Assembly: GCF_001652915.1 (NCBI RefSeq)
Contig: NZ_BBQI01000090.1
Span: 434,001-498,000, forward strand
DNA from: Cupriavidus sp. D384
GTDB taxonomy: Bacteria; Pseudomonadota; Gammaproteobacteria; Burkholderiales; Burkholderiaceae
Direction: 5' to 3'
DNA: 64,000 nt
Shown here: positions 38,392 through 46,478 of the stretch, one piece after another
Layout: each line of letters begins with the position of its first letter
Position numbering within the stretch: the first letter of the stretch is position 1
Notes under the pieces: generated by a model
The model's database searches: none
The model's input: only the letters and a program-made list of their open reading frames with translations
Told to the model about the DNA's origin: nothing
Position numbers and translations under genes: made by a program

Positions 38392-39027
38392 TCACCGATT
38401 GGTCAGGTACGACAGCAGCATGTCGGTATGCAGGTCGGCAAAGCGCGCGTGCTCTTCCTCGGTTGCCACGTCGCGGCCGATGACGGCGCTGATCGTGTAC
38501 CGGTTCGACAGCACGTAATAACCCAGCGCCGAGATCGTCAGGTAGAACTGCGGCACGTCGATGGCGTCCCGGAACACGCCCTGCTGCTGGCCGCGCCGGA
38601 TGATGTCGGCCAGCACATCCACCACCGGATTGATCAGCTGATGAAGCTGGGCCGACTTCTTCAGATGGCGCGCCTCGTGCAGGTTCTCGCTGTTCACCAG
38701 CCGGATGAACTCGGGGTGCGCGTAGTACCAGTCCCAGACGAAGCGGGCCAGCGTGCGTACCGCCGCCTCTGGATCCTCGTCGGTGATATGCAATTGCTCC
38801 TCGGCCGCGCGAAACTCGGCGTACTGTTTTTCGAGCACGGCCAGGAACAGGCCTTCCTTGCTGCCGTAGTAGTAATAGAGCATGCGCTCGTTGGTCTCGG
38901 CACGGCGTGCGATCTGATCGACGCGTGCGCCGGCCAGGCCGCCCTTGGCAAACTCCTCGGTGGCGGCGGCCATGATGCGGCGGCGCGTGCCCTCGGGGTC
39001 CCGCTTGGTTTTTGGCTCGTTCGACAT
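38392..39027 (-). CDS. TetR family transcriptional regulator
   Basis: A 211-residue repressor with an N-terminal helix-turn-helix (residues 15-65: TRRRIMAAATEEFAKGG, then RRAETNERMLYYYYGSKEGL) and an all-helical ligand domain. The C-terminal part (HPEFIRLVNSENLHEARHLK) resembles the subgroup that includes RutR. It is divergent from the RnfB-like gene across 191 bases and convergent with phaZ. No operator was recognisable in the divergent gap, so the target is unknown. Confidence 0.9.
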   Translation of the reverse strand: MSNEPKTKRDPEGTRRRIMAAATEEFAKGGLAGARVDQIARRAETNERMLYYYYGSKEGLFLAVLEKQYAEFRAAEEQLHITDEDPEAAVRTLARFVWDWYYAHPEFIRLVNSENLHEARHLKKSAQLHQLINPVVDVLADIIRRGQQQGVFRDAIDVPQFYLTISALGYYVLSNRYTISAVIGRDVATEEEHARFADLHTDMLLSYLTNR

Positions 39028-39218
39028 GAATATCTGATCTGTCAGTTGCGCGGATTATGGCACAGCCCGTCACCTCGTCAGGGCTCCTCTCCCCGATCGG
39101 GTGACGGCGAATGATCGCCTTTTCTGCACTGCGGCGAAATCGGGGATAATCCTTGCCGCACACACGTCCACAGAGGCGTGCAAGATTCCAGTCGTCCCCA
39201 GAATTCCGTACCCCAGTC

Positions 39219-40100
39219 GTGATCCGTTCCCCCTCATCCGTTGCCGGCACCGCCAGCCTGGCAGACCGCCTGGAAGCCCTGCTACCGCAAACCCAGTGCA
39301 CCAAGTGCGGGTTCGACGGCTGCCGCCCCTACGCAGAAGCCATGGCGGCGGGCCAGGCCGCCAGCAACCGCTGCCCGCCCGGCGGCGCCGAGGGCATCGT
39401 GCGGCTGTCAGCCATGCTGGGCGTCGCGCCCCAGCCGCTGGACCCCGAACACGGCGTCGAGCAGGCACGCGCCGTGGCCCGTATCGACGAATCGCTCTGT
39501 ATCGGCTGCACGCTCTGCATCCAGGCCTGCCCGGTAGACGCCATCGTGGGCGCCGCCAAGCAGATGCATACCGTGCTGCCCGACTGGTGTACCGGCTGCG
39601 ACCTCTGCGTGGCCCCCTGCCCGGTGGACTGCATTGCGATGATTCCGGTCACCGGCGCCAATACGGGCTGGGCTGCCTGGTCGCAGGAACAGGCCGATGC
39701 CGCGCACGGGCGCTACCAGTCGCGCAAGATCCGCCTGGTGCGCGAGCGCGAGGAAAACGACGCCCGCCTGGCCGCCAAGGCCGCCGCCAAGCTCGAGGCG
39801 CTACAGGCCGAAGCCGCCGCCAGCGACGCTGAGCAGGCCGCGCAGGCGCGCAAGAAGGCGATCATCCAGGCCGCCATCGAACGCGCGCGCCAGAAAGCCG
39901 CCGCCGTACCGCCGCGCAACACCGACAATGTCTCGCCCGGCGTGCAGGCGCAGATCGATGCCGCCGAAGCGCGCCGCGCAAAACTGGGCCTGACGGATCA
40001 GCCCGATCCGCAAAGCCAGAACAAACCGCACAACCAGAACAACCCGGACGGCAGCGCCGGCCCCGGCGAAAACAGCAAAAACGACGATTCCCGCTCATGA
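39219..40100 (+). CDS. RnfB-like ferredoxin domain protein with long charged tail
   Basis: 293 residues from the GTG start. An N-terminal 4Fe-4S domain of the RnfB type (PQTQCTKCGFDGC, then RCPPGG) is followed by two bacterial-ferredoxin 4Fe-4S motifs (CIGCTLCIQACPVDAI and CTGCDLCVAPCPVDCI). A long Ala/Lys/Glu-rich coiled-coil-like tail ends in an Asn/Gln/Pro stretch. RnfB of the ion-pumping Rnf complex begins with a membrane anchor; none is seen here, and no other rnf gene is nearby. It is more likely a soluble electron carrier. The start is uncertain: an in-frame TTG at 39153 is also possible. Its stop overlaps the nth ATG (ATGA), so the two are translated together. Confidence 0.88.
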   Translation: MIRSPSSVAGTASLADRLEALLPQTQCTKCGFDGCRPYAEAMAAGQAASNRCPPGGAEGIVRLSAMLGVAPQPLDPEHGVEQARAVARIDESLCIGCTLCIQACPVDAIVGAAKQMHTVLPDWCTGCDLCVAPCPVDCIAMIPVTGANTGWAAWSQEQADAAHGRYQSRKIRLVREREENDARLAAKAAAKLEALQAEAAASDAEQAAQARKKAIIQAAIERARQKAAAVPPRNTDNVSPGVQAQIDAAEARRAKLGLTDQPDPQSQNKPHNQNNPDGSAGPGENSKNDDSRS

Positions 40101-40741
40101 ATCCCGCCAAGCGCGTTGCCATTTTCGAGACCCTGCGTGAGGTCAATCCGAATCCGGAGACGGAGCTGGAATACAGCTCGCCGTTCGAACTGCTGATCGC
40201 GGTGCTGCTGTCCGCCCAGGCTACCGACGTTGGCGTGAACAAGGCTACCCGAAAGCTGTTCCCGGTGGCCCACACCCCGCAGCAGATCCTGGATCTGGGC
40301 GAGGCCGGACTGATCGAATACATCAAGACGATTGGCCTCTACAAGACCAAGGCCAAGCACGTGATGGAGACCTGCCGCATCCTTGTGGAGCAGCACGGCG
40401 GCAAGGTGCCACCCGTGCGCGAAGCGCTGGAGGCGCTGCCGGGGGTGGGTCGTAAAACCGCCAATGTGGTGCTGAACGTGGCGTTCGGCCAGCCGACGAT
40501 TGCCGTCGACACGCATATCTTCCGCGTCGCCAATCGCACTGGCCTGGCCCCGGGCAAGAACCCCGATGCCGTGGAACAGAAGCTGTTGAAGGTGACGCCC
40601 ACCGAATTCCTGCACGATGCGCACCACTGGCTGATCCTGCACGGCCGCTACGTCTGCAAGGCGCGCAAGCCCGAATGCTGGCATTGCGCCATCGAGCCGC
40701 TCTGCGAGTTCAAGCCCAAGACGCCGGCGCCGAACGTCTAG
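40097..40741 (+). CDS. nth: endonuclease III
   Basis: A DNA glycosylase/AP lyase for oxidised pyrimidines. The 214 residues carry the helix-hairpin-helix ALPGVGRKTANVVL with its catalytic Lys, the catalytic Asp in AVDTHIFRVANR, and the C-terminal 4Fe-4S motif C-x6-C-x2-C-x5-C (CKARKPECWHCAIEPLC). It overlaps the RnfB-like gene by 4 bases. nth next to rnf-type genes is also seen in E. coli, where nth follows rnfE. Its stop shares a CTAG with the stop of the convergent TetR gene. Confidence 0.96.
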   Translation: MNPAKRVAIFETLREVNPNPETELEYSSPFELLIAVLLSAQATDVGVNKATRKLFPVAHTPQQILDLGEAGLIEYIKTIGLYKTKAKHVMETCRILVEQHGGKVPPVREALEALPGVGRKTANVVLNVAFGQPTIAVDTHIFRVANRTGLAPGKNPDAVEQKLLKVTPTEFLHDAHHWLILHGRYVCKARKPECWHCAIEPLCEFKPKTPAPNV

Positions 40742-41367
40742 GCGCCGTCCGGACCTCGCAGGACCAGCGCCAGCTGCAAGGCCGTGCGCGCCACGGTGTC
40801 CACGTCAGGCGTGTATCCATTGCGGATCCAGTACAGCGCCACATGCACGATGCCGCCTGCCACGCCGGCGGCCAGCATCGCATCCACCGCCGTCCCGGGC
40901 GGCATCAGCGTACGGGCCATCAGCGCGCCGAAGTCGCATAGCGATACCGCCAGCGCCTCGTCCACGAGCCTGCTGACCCCGCGAATTTCCACCAGGAACA
41001 CCCGCGCCGAACGCGGCTCGCATTGCAGCGCCCCGAAATAGGCGCGCAGCATCGCCAGTACGCGATGTTGGCCACTGCCGCCGGCCTCGTCCCCTGCCCG
41101 TTCCAGCGTTTGAAGCAGCCGATGGGTGACCGTTTCATACGACGCCAGCAGCAATGCCTCGCTGTTGGCAAACGACTCGTAGAAGTACCGCTCCGTCAGG
41201 CCGGCGGCCTCGCACACCGCCTTGACGGTGGCGTTCTGGTAGCCGCGCTCGCCGTAGACCTGCACGGCGGCGGCAATCAGCTGCTCGCGCCGCTGGGCGC
41301 GGCGCTCTTCGGCTTCGGCACCGCGGTAGCGGCGGGCGGGAGATAGCTCGGTGGTCATGGCGGCCAT
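40738..41367 (-). CDS. TetR family regulator of the monooxygenase operon
   Basis: A 209-residue TetR repressor with the DNA-binding domain at residues 20-70 (RREQLIAAAVQVYGERGYQN, then EAAGLTERYFYESFANSEAL). The ligand domain is helical. The start is ATG 41367; an ATG at 41358 is also possible. It is divergent from the monooxygenase gene, and the 75-base gap holds two copies of TGACA-N8-TGTCA, one touching its own start. It therefore very probably controls both itself and the operon. The ligand is unknown, but could be a ketone or ester intermediate. Confidence 0.92.
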   Translation of the reverse strand: MAAMTTELSPARRYRGAEAEERRAQRREQLIAAAVQVYGERGYQNATVKAVCEAAGLTERYFYESFANSEALLLASYETVTHRLLQTLERAGDEAGGSGQHRVLAMLRAYFGALQCEPRSARVFLVEIRGVSRLVDEALAVSLCDFGALMARTLMPPGTAVDAMLAAGVAGGIVHVALYWIRNGYTPDVDTVARTALQLALVLRGPDGA

Positions 41368-41369
41368 TA

Positions 41370-41387
41370 TGACATTCCCTATTGTCA
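41370..41387. promoter_or_regulatory. TetR-type operator, site 1
   Basis: TGACA-N8-TGTCA immediately before the TetR gene start. A second copy with the same arms and spacing lies 27 bases downstream. Confidence 0.7.
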
Positions 41388-41393
41388 GATGGC

Positions 41394-41417
41394 TTCTGAC
41401 AACCTATGTTGTCAGAA
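41394..41417. promoter_or_regulatory. TetR-type operator, site 2
   Basis: A perfect inverted repeat TTCTGACAAC, CTAT, GTTGTCAGAA, containing TGACA-N8-TGTCA. It ends 26 bases before the monooxygenase ATG and so would cover its promoter or leader. Confidence 0.85.
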
Positions 41418-41442
41418 TACTCACTCGCCCCCGGTAGCCGTC

Positions 41443-42957
41443 ATGCGCCCTCAAAGTCCCGATGACGATGTTCTGGATGTCCTGATCGTTGGCGCCGGCC
41501 TGTCCGGCATCGGCGCCGCCCGGCAGTTGCAGCAGCAGTGCCCGGACAAGCGTTTCGCCATCCTCGAAGCCCGCGAAGCCATTGGCGGCACCTGGGACCT
41601 GTTCCGCTACCCCGGCATCCGCTCGGATTCGGACATGTACACGCTGGGCTACCGCTTCAAGCCCTGGCGCGGGGCCAAGGCCATTGCGGATGGCCCATCG
41701 ATCCTGGCGTATATCCGCGAGACAGCCGAGGAGACGGGCATCACTCGCCATATCCGGTTCGGCCACAAGGTCGTGGGCGCCGCCTGGCGCAGCGACGAAG
41801 CCTGCTGGACCATCGACGCCGAACGCAGCGCCGACGGCAGCCGCCAGCGCCTGCGTGCCCGCCTGCTCTATGTCTGCGCCGGCTACTACAGCTATGCCGA
41901 AGGGCATCGGCCCGAATTTCCGGGCGAGCAGGAATTCGGCGGCCAGATGGTCCACCCCCAGTTCTGGGACCCTGCCATCGACTACGCCGGCAAGCGCGTG
42001 GTGGTGATCGGCAGCGGCGCCACGGCCGTCACGCTGGTGCCGGCCATGGCCGAAACCGCTGCGCATGTGACGATGCTGCAACGTTCGCCCACATACATTG
42101 TGACCCGTCCGGGTGAGGACCCCATCGCGCACAAGCTCCGGCGCATGCTGCCCGAACGCCTGGCCTACCGCGCCACGCGCTGGAAAAACGTGCTGCTGGG
42201 CATGTTCTTCTTCCAGCTGGCGCGTCGCCGTCCGGCCAGGGTCAAGGAGCGCATCGTCGGCATGGCGGCGGCCCAGCTGGCGCCGGGCTTCGACGTCGGC
42301 ACCCATTTCACGCCGCGCTACAACCCGTGGGACCAGCGCGTCTGCCTGGTGCCCGACGGCGACCTGTTCCGCGAAATCCGCAACGGCCGCGCCTCGGTGG
42401 TCACCGACCAGATCGACCGTTTTACCCCCGACGGCATCCTGCTGAAGTCCGGACAGACATTGCCGGCCGATGTGGTGGTCGTGGCCACCGGCCTGAAGCT
42501 GAACATGCTTGGCGATATCGCGCTGACTGTCGACGGCCAGCCGCGCCGCCCGTCCGAATCGCTGGCTTACAAGGGCATGATGCTTGGCAACGTGCCCAAC
42601 CTGGCGCTGGCGTTTGGCTACACCAATGCGTCGTGGACGCTCAAGGCCGATCTCACCGCCGAGTATGTCTGCCGTCTGCTGCGGTTCATGGACCGGCGCG
42701 GCTACCGGATCGCGATGCCCGAGGTCGATCCCACCGTGCAGACCGTGCCGTTCCTGGACTTCTCGTCGGGCTACGTGCAGCGCGCCGCGTCCGTGCTGCC
42801 GCGCCAGGGACACCGCAAACCGTGGCGCGTGTATCAGAATTACCTGATGGACATGCTGACCATCCGGCATGGCCGCATCGACGATGGCGTGCTGCGCTTT
42901 GACCGCGTGGCCGCCACGCTGCCGAACAACGATCCGATTGCCGAGGCCCAATCTTGA
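41443..42957 (+). CDS. Baeyer-Villiger-type flavin monooxygenase
   Basis: A 504-residue FAD/NADPH monooxygenase. The FAD Rossmann motif is VLIVGAGLSGIGAA, followed by IGGTWDLFRYPGIRSDSDMY. The Baeyer-Villiger fingerprint F-x-G-x3-H-x3-W reads FGGQMVHPQFW. A second Rossmann motif for NADPH is VVVIGSGATAVTLV. Such enzymes insert oxygen into ketones to give esters or oxidise long-chain compounds; the substrate is not predictable. I chose ATG 41443 (MRPQSPDDDVLDVL) because the upstream ATG at 41389 lies inside the operator region. The next gene, a hydrolase, overlaps its stop by 4 bases (TTGA). Confidence 0.92.
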   Translation: MRPQSPDDDVLDVLIVGAGLSGIGAARQLQQQCPDKRFAILEAREAIGGTWDLFRYPGIRSDSDMYTLGYRFKPWRGAKAIADGPSILAYIRETAEETGITRHIRFGHKVVGAAWRSDEACWTIDAERSADGSRQRLRARLLYVCAGYYSYAEGHRPEFPGEQEFGGQMVHPQFWDPAIDYAGKRVVVIGSGATAVTLVPAMAETAAHVTMLQRSPTYIVTRPGEDPIAHKLRRMLPERLAYRATRWKNVLLGMFFFQLARRRPARVKERIVGMAAAQLAPGFDVGTHFTPRYNPWDQRVCLVPDGDLFREIRNGRASVVTDQIDRFTPDGILLKSGQTLPADVVVVATGLKLNMLGDIALTVDGQPRRPSESLAYKGMMLGNVPNLALAFGYTNASWTLKADLTAEYVCRLLRFMDRRGYRIAMPEVDPTVQTVPFLDFSSGYVQRAASVLPRQGHRKPWRVYQNYLMDMLTIRHGRIDDGVLRFDRVAATLPNNDPIAEAQS

Positions 42958-43923
42958 ACGTCTTTCTTGCGCTGATTGCCGTGGTGGTGGCCCTGGCCGC
43001 CGCCCTGCTCGTCCTGCTGTTCCTGTTCACCCGGCACACGGTGCGCAAGATCGAGGCCGGGCTGCCGCCCACCGGACGCTTTGTCGACGTACCCGGCGCC
43101 CGCCTGCACGTGATCGAACAGGGCCAGGGCCAGCCGGTGCTGCTGGTCCACGGCCTGTCCGGGCAGCTTGCCAACTTCGCGTACGGGATGGTCGAACCGC
43201 TGGCGCGGGACTTCCGCGTGGTGGCCGTCGATCGCCCGGCCGCCGGCTGGTCCACGCGCGAGCCCGGCGCACCGGCCGACCTGCGCGCGCAGGCCGATAC
43301 GCTGGCCGCGCTGATCGACAAGCTGGGGCTGGAAAAACCGCTGGTGGTCGGCCATTCGCTGGGCGGCGCCATTGCGCTGGCGCTGGCCACCCACCACCCC
43401 GAGCGCGTGGGCGGCCTGGCGCTGATCGCCCCGCTGACCCATCCGCCCCAAGGAAATCTCGCCGGTGTTCAAGGCCATGACGATCCCGAGCACGGCCATG
43501 CGCAAGCTGATCGCCTGGACGCTGCTGATCCCGATGTCGATCCGCAATCGCGAGCAGGTCATGGATATCGTGTTCGGCCCCGATGCCGTGCCGGCTGACT
43601 TTCCGGTGCGCGGCGGCGGGCTGCTGGCGCTGCGGCCCGGACATTTCCTGGGCGCGTCCGAAGACCTGATCGGTGCCGCACACAGCCTGCCGCCGCTGGT
43701 GGCGCAATATGGCGACCTGCGCGTGCCGGTGAACATCCTCTACGGGCGCGAAGACCGCATCCTCGATTACCGCAAGAACGGCGAAGCGTTTGTCGCCAGG
43801 GTGCCCGCCGCCCGGCTGACCCTGGTGACTGGCGGGCATATGCTGCCGGTGACCGCCATCGATGCCAGCGTCGATTTCGTGCGCACCGCGGCCGCCCGCC
43901 TGCGCGAGCCGGCAACCGCCTGA
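42954..43923 (+). pseudogene. alpha/beta hydrolase, interrupted by a +1 frameshift
   Basis: The first part (42954 to about 43449) starts with a TTG overlapping the monooxygenase stop. It has an N-terminal membrane helix (VFLALIAVVVALAAALLVLL), the oxyanion strand LLVHGLSGQ and the nucleophile elbow GHSLGG (Ser135). After residue 165 the frame is lost. The rest (to 43923) continues in the next frame: PKEISPVFKAM, the acid in YGREDRILDY and the base in VTGGHMLPV. Removing one C from CCCC at 43446-43449 restores a 322-residue protein reading PLTHPPKEISPVF. It could be a true recent mutation or an assembly or sequencing error. Intact, it would suit cleavage of the ester made by the neighbouring monooxygenase. 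Confidence 0.88.
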
Positions 43924-43953
43924 CCCGCAGCCATCAAAGAAAGGAAACCAACC

Positions 43954-44679
43954 ATGGCTTCTTCCACCGGCTACAACCCCTACCGGCGCGACCTGGGCAC
44001 CGCGTTCCAGGCCATCCGCAAGCTGCTTGCCGACGGCAACGACACGGAACAGGTGTTCAAGATCATGCGGGCGCTGAACGGCCCGTCGATGCCGCACAAC
44101 TACAGCCGCCTGCTATCCACCGCCGATGGCCGGCGCATGGCCTATCAGCGCGTCGAACTGGCTGAAAAACTATCCGATCCGGGCTACGTGGCGCGCTTCG
44201 CGCCGGGCACCGTGGGCGCCGCGTATCGCGCTTTCCTGGAAAAGACCGGCTACAGCGCCGATGGCCTGGCAAAGGTATCGAACCTGAACCAGGAGCCCAT
44301 CGTCGAGGACGCCTATATGTGGTTTGGCCGCCGGACCCGCGACGTCCACGACATCTGGCACGTGCTGACCGGCTACCGCGCCGACGAAAGCCTGGGCGAA
44401 GCAGCGCTGGTGGCGTTCAGCTATGCGCAGACCGGCGGCAAGGGCTGGGCCTTTATCGCCATCGCCGCATCACTGAAAAGCTGGCGCGTGACGCGCAGCC
44501 TGGCCTTTGCCCGGGCCGTGCTCGAAGGCTACCGGCTGGGCCGCCGCGCCAGCTGGCTGCTGGGCGAGGACTACGAAAAGCTGCTGGCCGAGCCGTTTGA
44601 CGCCGCGCGCACGCGGTTGGGCATTGCCGAGGCGGTGCGTTACCAGGCGTGCAATCCGATGCAGGAGTGGTCGGCCTGA
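43954..44679 (+). CDS. Coq4 family protein
   Basis: A 241-residue protein of the Coq4 family. The metal-binding signature HDIWHVLTGY is followed by LGE, the Glu lying 12 residues after the second His plus one, against 11 in human COQ4. It is otherwise helical (MPHNYSRLLSTADGRRMAYQ, then RSLAFARAVLEGYRLGRRAS). Coq4 in eukaryotes acts in coenzyme Q ring modification. Here it is the third gene of a TetR-controlled monooxygenase-hydrolase operon, not beside ubi genes, so it may act on another substrate. It starts 30 bases after the hydrolase stop, with AAGGAAACC as ribosome site, and is followed by a terminator. Confidence 0.88.
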   Translation: MASSTGYNPYRRDLGTAFQAIRKLLADGNDTEQVFKIMRALNGPSMPHNYSRLLSTADGRRMAYQRVELAEKLSDPGYVARFAPGTVGAAYRAFLEKTGYSADGLAKVSNLNQEPIVEDAYMWFGRRTRDVHDIWHVLTGYRADESLGEAALVAFSYAQTGGKGWAFIAIAASLKSWRVTRSLAFARAVLEGYRLGRRASWLLGEDYEKLLAEPFDAARTRLGIAEAVRYQACNPMQEWSA

Positions 44680-44711
44680 GCCGGGTCATCGGCGCGGACC
44701 CAAACCCGCAA

Positions 44712-44747
44712 CGAAAAAAGGCGACCCCCGAGGGTCGCCTTTTCGTT
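44712..44747 (+). terminator. terminator after the Coq4-family gene
   Basis: Stem GGCGACCC (44720-44727) and GGGTCGCC (44732-44739) with A-run before and TTTT after. The convergent nitroreductase gene stops at 44773, so it may serve both strands. Confidence 0.9.
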
Positions 44748-44772
44748 TGCAGGCAGTTTGCCGAAGCCGGAA

Positions 44773-45360
44773 TCAGACGATGCGGCAGGCTTCGTCGAAC
44801 GACAGGCGCGGCAGGCGCGGATGGACCTTGTCGGCCTCGCCGTAGCCCAGGTTGATCAGGAAGTTGACCGACCACTTGCCGTCGGGGAAGAACGCGGCGT
44901 TGACCTTGCCGGCATCGAAGCCGCCCATCGGGCCGCAGTCGAGGCCCAGCGCACGTGCGGCCAGGATGAAGTAGCCGCCCTGCAGCGAGCTGTTCATCAG
45001 GGCATCGCGGGCAATCTTTTCGTCATTGCCGGCGTACCAGGAACGCGCATCGGCGTGCGGGAACAGCTTCGGCAGTTGGTCGTGGAACGCGTTGTCGAAG
45101 GCGATGATCGCGGTGACCGGCGCCGAACGGGTCTTCTCCACGTTGCCGGCGGACACGCACTCCACCAGGCGGGCTTTCTGCTCGGCCGACTTCACGAAAA
45201 CGATGCGGGCCGGCGAGCTGTTGGCAGCCGTGGGACCGAACTTCATCGCTTCGTAAACCTGCTTAAGCAGCGCATCGTCCACGTGCTTGTCTTGCCACAC
45301 GTTGTGGGTGCGGGCTTCGGTGAACAGTTGTGCGATGGCAGCCTGATCGACGGATTTCAT
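44773..45360 (-). CDS. nitroreductase family protein, RutE/HadB-like
   Basis: A 195-residue FMN-dependent nitroreductase-fold protein. It reads MKSVDQAAIAQLFTEARTHN, then WQDKHVDDALLKQVYEAMKF, PTAANSSPARIVFV, and at the end LGLDCGPMGGFDAGKVN and INLGYGEADKVHPRLPRLSF. This is the pattern of the RutE malonic-semialdehyde reductase subgroup. No other rut genes are visible, so a general reductase role is as likely. I placed the start at ATG 45360; an upstream start adds 29 residues without family features. It is a single gene, convergent with the Coq4-family operon. Confidence 0.9.
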   Translation of the reverse strand: MKSVDQAAIAQLFTEARTHNVWQDKHVDDALLKQVYEAMKFGPTAANSSPARIVFVKSAEQKARLVECVSAGNVEKTRSAPVTAIIAFDNAFHDQLPKLFPHADARSWYAGNDEKIARDALMNSSLQGGYFILAARALGLDCGPMGGFDAGKVNAAFFPDGKWSVNFLINLGYGEADKVHPRLPRLSFDEACRIV

Positions 45361-45447
45361 TGCGCGTTTTCCGGGTTTTGTGAAGGAAGAAGGCGCGATT
45401 GTACCCAAGCAACCGCCACCCACCCACAAGCGGTTTGATGAAACCAT

Positions 45448-46386
45448 TCAATTCCGTTCGTCGGCGGTATCCAGCGGCGGCGTTCCGCTGGCGCGGCGGG
45501 TGAGCCAGAGGACACCCAGCAGGATCAGGCCGCCCCCAACTGCCTGCGTGACGCCGATATGTTCGCCCAGCAGTGCGGCCGCCAGCACCACGGTTACCAC
45601 CGGCTCCAGCGTCGACAGCATCGACGCCTTCGAGGCCCCCAGCCGCTGCAGGCCGGCAAAGAACGTCAGGATGGCCAATACCGTCGACACCAGCGCAATG
45701 GCCACCAGTGCCAGCCAGCCGCCGGCCGTGGACGGAAACTGGGGCGGCACGCCCGCGCTGGTGCGCAGGATGCCGACCGTCACATAGACCAGCGCGGCGG
45801 CCGAACAGATCACCGTGGTGGTGGCAATGGCATTGACGCCCGCCGTCACCCTGGCCCCCACCACGATATAGACCGAATAGATCGCGGCAGCTGCCACGCC
45901 CAGCGCGATGCCCAGTGGCTCGCCCTCGCCACCGCCGACGGTCAGGCCCGCGCCGACCGAACAGAGCACCAGCGCGATCACGGCCGGCGTGGTCAGCCGT
46001 TCCTTGAGGAAGACGGCCGCCAGGATGGTCACGAACAGCGGATACAGATAGAGCAGCAACGCCACCAGGCTGGCCTGCGCGTGGTTCAGCGCAGTGAAGA
46101 AGCAGTACGACTGGCCGACATAGCCAATGCCGCCCATCGCCGCCAGCGCCAGCACGCGCCGCAGTGGCGGCAGCGCGATGCCGCGCGTACGCATGACGAA
46201 CGCCATGGCGATGGCCGCCACCACGAAGCGCACGGCCAGCAGGCCATAGACATCGGCCCCCGCCGCGTAGGCAAACCGCGCAAAGATAGCCATGGCGCCA
46301 AAGGCGCTGGCCGACAGCGCGATCAGCAGCACGCCTGCGAGCTTGTCGCGGGCGTGGCCCAGGGTGCCGGTGGCAGAGGCGGTCAT
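45448..46386 (-). CDS. DMT/EamA family transporter
   Basis: A 312-residue inner-membrane protein with about ten transmembrane helices and two EamA repeats (first AGVLLIALSASAFGAMAIFA, second PLGIALGVAAAAIYSVYIVV). Such proteins export amino acids, nucleosides or other metabolites; the substrate cannot be read from sequence. I took ATG 46386 (MTASATGTLGHARDK); an ATG 39 bases upstream is possible. It lies 87 bases upstream of the nitroreductase gene on the same strand and is divergent from the DUF1841 gene. Confidence 0.9.
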   Translation of the reverse strand: MTASATGTLGHARDKLAGVLLIALSASAFGAMAIFARFAYAAGADVYGLLAVRFVVAAIAMAFVMRTRGIALPPLRRVLALAAMGGIGYVGQSYCFFTALNHAQASLVALLLYLYPLFVTILAAVFLKERLTTPAVIALVLCSVGAGLTVGGGEGEPLGIALGVAAAAIYSVYIVVGARVTAGVNAIATTTVICSAAALVYVTVGILRTSAGVPPQFPSTAGGWLALVAIALVSTVLAILTFFAGLQRLGASKASMLSTLEPVVTVVLAAALLGEHIGVTQAVGGGLILLGVLWLTRRASGTPPLDTADERN

Positions 46387-46478
46387 AGGGGACGAAAGGG
46401 ATCCGAAAGCTCGCATTCTACTCACGCGGGCGGCCGCCCCGGCAGCATCCGGACCGCTGCACTACAATAGCGGCCATC

